Below are positions 55,611-64,000 of a DNA stretch of 64,000 bases, piece by piece. Below the pieces are notes generated by a model, which worked only from the letters and a program-made list of their open reading frames with translations, was not told the DNA's origin and searched no databases. Origin of the DNA: Blastomussa wellsi (lineage: Eukaryota; Cnidaria; Anthozoa; Scleractinia; Plerogyridae); NCBI GenBank assembly GCA_947652115.1, contig OX393567.1:15430178-15494177 (forward strand). The letters run 5' to 3'. A program made the position numbers and the translations under genes. The first letter of the stretch is position 1. Every line of letters begins with the position of its first letter.

Positions 55611-56950
55611 TTTATTCACGATAGCCGCCATGTTTGTTTTCACATTGTAATGCAAATTAGGCACGTGATTTGTGAGGGGGCAAACAAGCCTAAATCGACA
55701 AATTTCAGCTGGTTTCCTATCATGTCTGATAATTTTTTTTCATAGAAGTGCTTTGGTTTCTGTTTTGTGGTTTAAATATTCTAAATTTAACGCAATTTTG
55801 GCACTTTTGTAGAAAAAGAAAACGTGTATCGAGTAACTATTTCAAACTAACCTTATAATGAAATCATTATTCCATAACTTGGCTCTCAAATGTGGCTTTA
55901 CCGCAGAATTGGCATCATTTCAATGTTTACCCCTGGCAGACAACGTGGCTAATTTGCATTACCATATGAAAACCATCATGGCGGCTATCGTGAAAATGGT
56001 CTATTGTTGATTAGTTTTTGGTACATTTAGTTTATAGCTAAGCTAAAGTTGGACCTGGACGGGCTCGCAGAAGGATAATGATGTTTCCCAACCGTTTCTT
56101 CTCTGAGTTTCGGTTGCAACGCCAATTTCTCTCTCCATCCAGCTCACCCCGGCCACCCTCCACCTTCTGATACCATGTTTTTTTACCATGTTTACAAGTT
56201 CGCAGTGACAGATATCGGCAACAAGTCGCTCCGACTGTACTGTGTCCAAAGCCAGTTCTGGTTAAATTCGCGCGACTGGTCGCAGCGCAAAAAAATCACC
56301 GGCCGTGCATGAGGCGAATTGTTGCAGCAACGTGTCTCCGCCCCAGGGGGGGTGCTCGTTTTATACATGACGGGAGGGGGACCTTCGGACGGAGCTTCAC
56401 ATTGCAAACCCCCCAAAAATAAACGAGCCTGAAATTTCAGACAAAAGAAAATAAACCTGGCATTAAAATTTCCTACCCGAAATAAAAACACAAGACAAAA
56501 ATACCTCAATACGGATTTATTCAATCAATTCGAATTTATAATTTTGCACGTTGCTGAAAATTCGAATGAAGATTTTGCTCGGAGATGTGACCCCAAAACA
56601 ATACGCGTATTTTTTAAGACCTAACAGATCTCTTGACCCATGTATACTGCGATTAGCCCCCAACCTGGGGTCTCCGCGACGTGTCAGCGACTTGACTTAA
56701 CCTGGTATTGGTCCTCTCAACAAAGGAAAAAGTATGACGGGTTAAAAAGTCCAGTACCACATTTCCTTTTTCAGTTATTGTAGCTTGAACAGATATAAAC
56801 TTTAGTTTCTGTCAGGTCTATTTCAATATTCGCAAGCTGAGCTGAAAGGCATATCTCCATCCACCTTGGCTCCCTGCTACTGCTAGCTTCTATTAGAAGC
56901 CTCTCTTGGATTAAGCTCAATAACCCCATCAAAGCGTTTTCATTAAAAAT
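55611..56950. other. non-coding stretch
   Basis: No gene recognised. The minus-strand frames at 56043-56524 carry no motif. Confidence 0.35.
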
Positions 56951-56954
56951 AATC

Positions 56955-57075
56955 CCCAGTATCCAGTTGTTCAAACGGTACGGATATCGCAATCCACCCG
57001 ATACATTACTATCCAGTGGATAAGTGTTTGCAAAACAAACTGCACTATCCACTGAACGGTTTATCCAATGGACAG
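56955..57075. repeat. foldback MITE fragment (tatccagtggataa type)
   Basis: ccagttgttcaaacggta, then cactatccactgaacgg and tactatccagtggataa. This self-complementary pattern of gttgttcaa with tatccagtggata is one I know from abundant MITEs in cnidarian genomes. The copy is diverged. Confidence 0.5.
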
Positions 57076-57950
57076 CGTTACCACTTCAGGGGCGTAGCCA
57101 GGGGAGGATTCCAGCGGTTCCACAACCCCCCTTTTGTGCTATGCCCATGGCTATAATTTCAAGACGAAAAAATTGTCGGAACCCCCGTTTGGAATTCTGC
57201 GGGATGAAATCTTCGCTTTTGAAGAAAAAGATCGAAAAGAAAATTAATTAAAAAGGTATCACTTGCTATATCGAAGGTTCCAATATTACAAGGATGTGTA
57301 AATTGGGCAGATCATACGAGTCTTCTGTCTATACGAGCCTCATCTACAGTACTGATGAATTATGTAAGTTATATCCATTTTTAGCGTTATTTCCATCTCA
57401 TCAGAAAGCGAGCTTTGCAATCCCCTCTTAGAAATGCTAGCAACGTTTGGCGCTGAGATTATTGGAATTTGTGCTCAGAATGAAGGAAATGCCATTTCGG
57501 AGGACCAAAAATACAAAACATTTCCGGGACCCCCATAGAAAAAAGCGCCTCCAGCGCTCCATTCTCAATCGGACCAGCAATACCCCATTAGGAACCCCTC
57601 TAAACAAAAAGGCTCCCGGTTGTTCAAAGGGTGCAAGGGTATAGCCACCGGGTTGTCATTGCCGTGACTCGCTCAAATGACGATGTTTCAAGCAGGTCGA
57701 ATTTCAAAGTGTTTTATAATGCAAGTCACTTAATAGATATCTCAAAGAAACGACGTGTGTTCGTTGATCCGACATCGCTGAGAGCGTTTGTCTACGCTGG
57801 AGGTTAACTTGGCGGTTGAGGACTCGTTGACCCAGGTGGTACGTCTAGAGGTGGTTTCTTTTCTCTAAACACGCTATTCTCGTGAGTTTACCATTTGCGG
57901 GCGGTTGTTGCGTTGGAGGTTTGGAGATTAGAGACCGCGTTTGGACTTAC
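57076..57950. other. non-coding stretch
   Basis: A segment starting cttcaggggcgtagccagg (57087) resembles ends of hAT-like MITEs, but no matching right end was found. No gene seen. Confidence 0.35.
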
Positions 57951-58194
57951 AATATTAATGTTATTGAAAATCGAGGCGTTAAACGTTCCCGTGCTAAATA
58001 GAGTCAAGGACATCTCAAAATATTCATCGATAACCATATCTTGTTGCATGCAGTGTGGTTCATGATGCCCATTTGCCAACTCGTCGACAGCAAAGTCCCG
58101 GAATGGAAACAGGGGTGACTGGGGCACCGCCTTGTTGATGCTATTCTGTGAGCGCATTCGACGCAGCTTTGGCGTTTTCCTTTGGATCACCGCT
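57951..58194 (-). CDS. putative exon of an unknown gene
   Basis: On the minus strand an acceptor-like ctccag (58200-58195) is followed by an 81-codon open frame that ends exactly at a strong donor (gtaagt, 57950-57945). The frame reads RRMRSQNSINKAVPQSP, FPFRDFAVDELANGHHEPH and DEYFEMSLTLFSTGTF. No domain recognised. It could belong with the helical frames at 58470-58975 on the same strand, but their phases could not be joined by eye. Confidence 0.35.
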
Positions 58195-58469
58195 CTGGAG
58201 GTCATTCCAAAAGAAGTTTGCCTTCCTTTCCATTCCTTCCTTTCTCTTACATCATTTTACGAATGCCGCATTCACTGTGGAGAGAAATGACTTGTTACTG
58301 AGGGTGTTATTGAATCAGGACTTCAAAGAAACCCGGAACTAGCCTCTGGTATGTTTTATAAATAGCCCTTGTCTATTGAGCTACTTACCCGTTCATTATA
58401 TTTGTGATACTAAAATCATTTCATTACCAAACTAAAGTTTGCTGATAAATACAAGTTTAGACTTGCCTT

Positions 58470-58975
58470 CAAACCGGAAACGAGAAGGGGACGCTTTTGA
58501 GAAAATTTAATACAAGTTGAGGTAGAAAGCATTGTCTCTCGACCTTTCCACATTTTTCACCTAAAAGCCAAAAATCTCTTTTCAGATCTGTAATAAATTC
58601 CTTAAAAGTAGGGACGAAGCCTCTTTGTGTTAATGCGAATATATTTAAAAGTTCTTCCGTTTCAAGCCCTTTTTGTGTTTCTGACATCAACATTTGGTGC
58701 TGTTCTAATGCTCGCCCCAGTCCTCTCTCAGTGAGTTCTACTTGAGTCATCAGATGACTTCTGGAGTTTCTCGTCATCTCCTCTTTTTCTTTTGCAGCTC
58801 TTTGTTACTGCTTGCATAACTCTACAGTGCTCCTGTGTAGAAACATAAAAACTGTTTGCAAAAATTTCTAAATTTATTTGTAACACATATTTTTGCGACT
58901 TCCATTCATGTGCAAAAGCTGTGAATGCAGTTTGTAACATCATGGGGCATTTAATGTCGAATCTTCATTGTTGAA
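58470..58975 (-). CDS. putative helical protein segment, possibly two exons or frameshifted
   Basis: Two overlapping minus-strand frames give long helix-like text. 58943-58800 reads TAFTAFAHEWKSQKYVLQ and NLEIFANSFYVSTQEHCRV. 58800-58550 reads RAAKEKEEMTRNSRSHLMT, then ALEQHQMLMSETQKGLETEE and FKEFITDLKRDFWLLGEKC. They lie in different frames, so either an intron or a frameshift separates them. A donor-like ttaggtgaaa lies near 58560. Coiled-coil character is clear; the family is not recognised. Confidence 0.35.
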
Positions 58976-59929
58976 AATTATGGAAGGAAATACCATAGGT
59001 TTTTATTTAGAGTTTCTTTATCGGATAGAAAGAGTTTTGTGATTTTGATGGATTCTGCGCAAGAAAAATATGCCGCTGCGCGATAGCCGACCTGAAGAGA
59101 TATTGCTGAGAAAATGTTTTTATGTTTGCAAAACAAGTTTAATCACAATTCTTACTTTGTAATTTGGATATCTTCTTCAGTTATTCTGATTGCGTCGTGC
59201 ATACTGCAAAATTCTTTTTTTTTTTTCATTTGTCTTCTGTGTGTGAAACAAGAAACACCCGTGATCAGTAAAACCTACAGCAAAGAAGTAAAAGCGTCTT
59301 TGATGATTCTCACCAGGACTTGACTTTTCTTTGACTGGAGCCAAAACAGTTCAAACGTCTGAAGAATCGTAAAACACCCATACTCGTGCTGAATTTGAGA
59401 GTAAGATATCACGAGCAAATTTATCGCGCAACTTGACTATTGACTATTGTGATGTTTCTAACACGATACGCACGCATTTCTAAAGAAAGCTGTTTTTTGT
59501 TTTAAAACCTTTGAAACCTGCATATCTATTTCCAAGCAATCGGCCCAAGGTTCTTCATCGACTGTTTTTGATGGGATCTAGGTTCGTCAATTGTGATAAC
59601 ATGCGCGGGTCCTGTGAATTTCTGATTTTGTGCTTCTCGTTTGAACTAAAGGCGGTCCTTTGTTTCACCGGCTGATCAATCGTCTCAGAACAGTTTTCAT
59701 TTTCTTTTCATTTTAGGCTGTTTTCACGATATTTAACCACACTATTTTATTTTAGTAAAAATCTACTAGTATACTAATGCAAATGCCGCAATCTGATTGG
59801 CTGAGCTACTCGGTGCACACTATCAGCCATTAGAGTGCAGTGGTTGAAGGTCGTCTTCAAAATGGCGACGTCTTCGGGCTTTAGCGAAGTTTCGCAGGAA
59901 GATTTAAACCTTTTTCACCGACACATGAT
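58976..59929. other. non-coding stretch
   Basis: No gene recognised. Part of a dispersed repeat at 59760-59840. Confidence 0.35.
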
Positions 59930-60119
59930 GTCTACCACAATGTGCCCTCGTTTACCATCGCCTGTACACCACTTAAAAATTAGATTATAAGCTCAAGATT
60001 TCTATGGGGTGATAGTTGATTCGGCCTCATCAACTATCACCCCATAGAAATCTCGAGCTCATAATCTAATTGTTAAGTGGTGTACAGGCAGTGGTACACG
60101 AGGACACATTGTGGCGGAC
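59930..60119. repeat. long palindrome, about 91 bp arms, 8 bp spacer
   Basis: 59930-60020 and 60029-60119 are inverted copies. The inner 60 bp (59961-60020 and 60029-60088) match almost fully around tttctatggggtgatagttg; mismatches rise outward. Spacer tcggcctc. Confidence 0.85.
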
Positions 60120-62098
60120 ACAGTTTCCCGTTTGCTCGCGCGTGCAACATATTTGCAGACACAAAACTTGTGTCCGAGACACAAAAAAATGTTTCTGATT
60201 TTTTAGAAACATTTTGTGTTCGCCACAAATGTTTCCTCACTTGCTCGAGCAATGGACATCGTGAGCAACAGTGTGTCCGATACAATGTGTCTTCGATTGC
60301 CACTGCTAGACACTGCGCTATAGGGATTAGAGAACAAATGAGACATTAAGAAAACCACGAAGACTGCTGTCGCCAACATGCCTATTCTGATCGTTTCTTT
60401 TACATGCATGCTTCTTGTGCTTGTTCTTGACTTACAAAGGAAATTGATCACTACTTTGCCGCAAACGTCTGAATTTCATGGACTTGGTCAGCGCGATAAC
60501 ATTGCTTTCAATAAGACCCAGCTCCCGCCGGAGCTCCGGTGGATGCCTCCCGGGAAAATCTTTATCGTTCTAGTAAATCTAGAAAATCTTTATTGGTCTA
60601 GTACAGCAAAGGAGTTTCGGCTCGTGCATTCTCACCCAGGTTTCAAAAGAGTCTCCCCGTGGGGAGGTGGGTACGCTTAGAGGATGAACTGTTACATTAG
60701 CAATGTGTGTACTGTAAACCAAATCTTCACAAATACATTTTCTTTCTCCTCTTTTTTGAAAGATTATACCATGGCACAAGCCAGGTGACGTTTCTGAAAT
60801 ATAATAAAAGGGAAGAAAGTGTCATGGATGCTGCAGACACAATAACATTGGAAATGGTGGAATGAATAAGTCCTATTTTTCAATTGTGAGAAGACCATTC
60901 TGCATTCTTTTTCATTTTCTGAGAATTTATACTTCTTCGAAAGTAAATACAATTTTGATTGGCAACGCAATCTCAAATCTTAAAAGGAGCACTTTCATAG
61001 ATGAGATATTTCGAAAAGCTCAGCCTAAACTTTTTAAGCTTGTTATTTATAGTCCTTCTCAATTTTGCTCTTTCAAAGCCATCCTTGTTTATTATCCGTT
61101 TATTGTTACATCTTAGGTGTTTTCTACCGTTGCAAAATATTATTTCAAGGTTCTTTTGCTCGAAGACAAATTTAAAGTTTTCGTTTGAGCGTCGAAAAAC
61201 CAAAACCAAGGTAGTTGCAATTTTTTTTTTTTTGTTAAGTGTAAGTGTAAGTTTAAGTGATAATGTGTAATGTAAGTAACTTTGTGTATATATCTTGTAC
61301 GTAACGCATTTTAAGTAGTGTTAAGTGTTGAAAAAAAAAAAAATAAAACAAATTACAAAAAAAAAGAAAAAAATCACGTCAAACGGAAACAACCCTGTGG
61401 ACCAATGAGGATACGTGATCGGCGTCAAGCGCGGGAAGTTTCGCATCTCGTTGGTTGAGTAGTTGTCGCGGGTTTTTTGACCAATCACCGAAAGAATTCA
61501 CTCAAAACCAATCCCGGATCACTTTCCACGCTCAATCGTAAATTTTCCTAACACTGTTGATCCTGGTGTTTCCCCAAGTGATTTTTGTGTTCGCCCAGTT
61601 AACGATCACATACCAGAGAAGTCTTAGTTACAGTGAGACAGTGGTTTTAGATAATTTTTTTTGTTATCAATTCTGCTACGTAACTTCTGGATTTAAGAAG
61701 GAGCAAAGTGAGCACTTCACATCACACCCGCCCCAGTATATTTCGCTCTAAGGTTTACCTTCATTTGCTTTCATATGTTTGTTAGCGTGAATAAGGCACG
61801 AGTTGACTAATATTTGGACGCTATTTTCAAATTGCTCTATAAACTTAATATTTTCCAGCGTTTTTACCACATTTTTCTGATGCTGTGTCAATGCGTACCG
61901 TACCAGTGATGACAGTGATGCATGGCGTGACTAAAATCAAATGACCTGATAGCGTGCTTGGCATTGCACAAAGCAAGGAGGGGAGTTGATCGCGTGACTG
62001 TGACATCGTATGATTGCGTGGCTGGCATGGTACGGGGACAGTTCAATTTATGGTGAGTTCTGGTTGGCTTCAGCGAATGGGAACATCTGGTCAATGCA
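60120..62098. other. non-coding repeat-rich stretch
   Basis: 60105-60320 contains inverted text built on gtgtccgagacac, aatgtttc and gcgagc, a further foldback. A T run (61220-61234), gtaagtgtaagtttaagtga and an A run near 61332 resemble the 3' end of a LINE-type insertion. Three CCAAT boxes (61400, 61482, 61510) lie close together. No firm gene. Confidence 0.35.
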
Positions 62099-62284
62099 AT
62101 AGGCCATTTCCGAGTTCCCATTTCCCTCTTTTTCAAAACAAGTCTAAGTGCGAAACTATTCATATGAAAATGAGTTTGCTTTGCAGGACAATGAACATGC
62201 AGATAAAAACATTTTTATATGAATGGTTTCGCACTTAGACTCGTTTTGACAATGAGGCAATAGAGAACTTGGAAATGGCTTATT
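62099..62284. mobile_element. foldback MITE, 186 bp
   Basis: aataggccatttccgagttc at the left and its partial inverse (aacttggaaatggcttatt) at the right. Inner arms aagtctaagtgcgaaac and its inverse also pair. Confidence 0.7.
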
Positions 62285-62527
62285 AAACGCCATGACACGG
62301 GCTGTTAACAGGCATCATCAGCACCATATGTACTTTGTCATCGCTCCTTTAATTTTGTTATCATAATTTAATGTACAAATATCCATCTCCCAAAATTAAC
62401 CCCCTCACCAAAAAACAGTGAAGATTTCCAGGTTTTGTTAATGAGTTGCGTACGTTTAGAATTTTTAACGCAGCGCTGTTGACTGTAGATATCTTAAGTA
62501 AAACGAACGTAAGTAAATTTCACAACC
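62285..62527. other. non-coding spacer
   Basis: Nothing recognised. Confidence 0.3.
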
Positions 62528-62674
62528 AATAGGCCACTTTCGCTATAATAAAATTGGCCTAGAGGACACAAACAAAGAACTTGAATAAAAATTGCATGTT
62601 TATTAATTTCTTTTGTTTGTGACCTCTAAGCCTCGCTATTAAGCTGAATTTTAATATAGCGACAGTGGCCAATT
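62528..62674. mobile_element. foldback MITE, 147 bp
   Basis: Ends aataggccactttcgctata and inverse (tatagcgacagtggccaatt). Inner arms aggacacaaacaaagaa and ttcttttgtttgtgacct pair. Shares the aataggcca start with the MITE at 62099. Confidence 0.75.
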
Positions 62675-63399
62675 AGGGGCGGTACGCAGCTCTTTACAAG
62701 GTCCCACTGTCTTGGCTAAAAATTTGAAAAACAAACAACACCAACAATGGACCCTAACCCTAAAACAATGGAGCTGCATGCTATTAAGATCCAATGAAAT
62801 TAGAGGCTTTAGAGAGCTGCCAACTAACTCGCCTATTGATGCAGTTTTCTTGATTTCAGTGGCACGCTTCATCGCCATGACGCGGGAAACAACTAACTGT
62901 CAATCAGAATATCAAGGTTAACGCAAAGGAACCGTTTCTATCACAAATGAAAAGGCAAAGTGAATTTCAGCAATTCCCCGATTTTTCTTTCCAACTGTCG
63001 TCTGTTTGCCAAGAGTATCGTTTTGTAGCCTTCATATTTTATTTTTAAAGTATTTTGCTGAAACTAATATGGCAATGGGAAAAATGTCAACACTTCAACT
63101 TCAGATAATAGGAAGCTTAACCAAACCACAATGGTAACGTCAACAACAACATCAACAGCATCGCCAAACATCAAACATTAACCAGAAATCATGCTCGTAT
63201 CTCCCACAATGGTGAGTGCGTTTAAATATCTAATGAGCATGCGGATCTGCAAAATTGTTGAAACTGTTGATATCCATGTAACATCATTTTAGTGACTTGC
63301 TTGTTGCAATGATAACTTTATTACTTTACAGAGTTGTTTGTGATTTACTATGTGTTCTTTTGCGGGTGTCTTAAAAATGACGAGTTCAAGAAAAGAAAA
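62675..63399. other. non-coding stretch
   Basis: No gene recognised. Confidence 0.35.
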
Positions 63400-63860
63400 A
63401 TTTCAACCTTGGAAGAAAGAAGGAAGTGGATATTGAATGCACCATCTCCCCGCCTTCCTCCACTAACTAGCATTTCTTTTATACTTTTAGCAAGAGTTTG
63501 GAGTTCTCATCCTTGTGGTAGAGTAGCCTCCAATACGCATGTGTACTGGGTGAGTATGTCGTAACTGTTAATATCTATACCTACAGTTACGGCATGTAGT
63601 ACAACTAATGTCGCGACGCAACCTCGTTCCCAGGGTCTTTTCCCTGGCTTGGGTTGGTCGCGACGTTAAGTGAAGATACTTACAGTTACGACATACAGTA
63701 CACCCGTCGTTTTACAAGTGAGACATACTAGCCCAGTTCGCATGCGTAGGCTACTGTACCGTAAGGATGCGAACTCCAAACTCTTGCTAAAAGTATAGAG
63801 GAGGTAGGCGGGGAGGTTGTGCTTTGTACGTCCACTTCAGATTCATTCTTTCCACGTTTG
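63400..63860. repeat. inverted duplication of an exon-like segment
   Basis: 63488-63560 (tagcaagagtttggagttct and on) and the inverse of 63715-63795 match closely. Both arms read ILLARVWSSHP in outward-to-inward sense, preceded by related Pro-rich text. The centre has another inverted pair around gaacgaggttg and ttgggttggtcgcgacg (63610-63665). Confidence 0.7.
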
Positions 63861-64000
63861 AAAATTTCTTCTGCTGTTTCTAAGTCTTGTCTAAGCCATC
63901 TGAAACGCAAAAGGTCACAGAGCTCATAAACGTTTCACTCAAAGATCTGTAATTATAACATCTCCCAAAATAAAACTGCTACGTATACTCTCTTGCTGTG

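Noticed and set aside
60378..60680. 100-residue frame starting with a signal-anchor-like helix (PILIVSFTCMLLVLVL)
   Set aside because: No splice donor or domain supports it, and it continues into repeat-like text.
1..64000. CRISPR arrays, bacterial operons or riboswitches
   Set aside because: Repeat spacing and gene structure are eukaryotic; none of these is present.

Overview
The window looks like nuclear DNA of an anthozoan cnidarian, most likely a stony coral. The reasons are the AT-rich intergenic sequence, the dense mix of short foldback and inverted-repeat transposons, a tRNA-derived SINE, full BEL/Pao and DIRS retroelements, and a local expansion of single-exon rhodopsin-class receptors. 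The species call is inference; no rRNA or mitochondrial marker is present.

Layout. 1-183 is the C-terminus of a class A GPCR cut by the window edge. 2236-5027 is a nest of DNA transposons: an inverted-repeat element with a 9-11 bp target duplication, a palindrome, and a TTAA-flanked element carrying a broken PIF/Harbinger transposase piece. 6345-13740 holds one intact GPCR (minus strand), two GPCR pseudogenes and a 1.4 kb inverted-repeat element with C/G tracts and an unrecognised ORF. 13743-21936 is a large inverted-repeat element split by a young BEL/Pao retrotransposon (14892-20643). Only 73 bp further is a structurally complete DIRS-type tyrosine-recombinase retroelement (22010-26656). 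28035-30872 is a head-to-head pair of duplicated GPCR pseudogenes with their 5' flanks. 30873-34500 is repeats and a GPCR relic. 35289-38782 has two intact GPCRs. 39082-39540 is a SINE. 40241-44094 holds the last six exons of a glutamate-receptor-like channel whose pore carries YGD, the second half of a K+-channel filter. 45986-53170 has two more intact GPCRs and one pseudogene. 53.2-64 kb is mostly repeats, with possible exons of an unknown helical protein near 58-59 kb.

How the genes relate. Five intact GPCRs (6345, 35289, 37859, 45986, 49640), one edge fragment and six pseudogenes or relics belong to one family. Their intracellular parts (loop 1/TM2, the DRL region, loop 3 and helix 8) are almost identical even in DNA, while TM4-TM5 and the outer parts differ. 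This fits a receptor family that keeps one signalling interface and varies the ligand pocket, with gene conversion as another explanation. The channel gene is the only clear multi-exon gene. The rest is mobile DNA.
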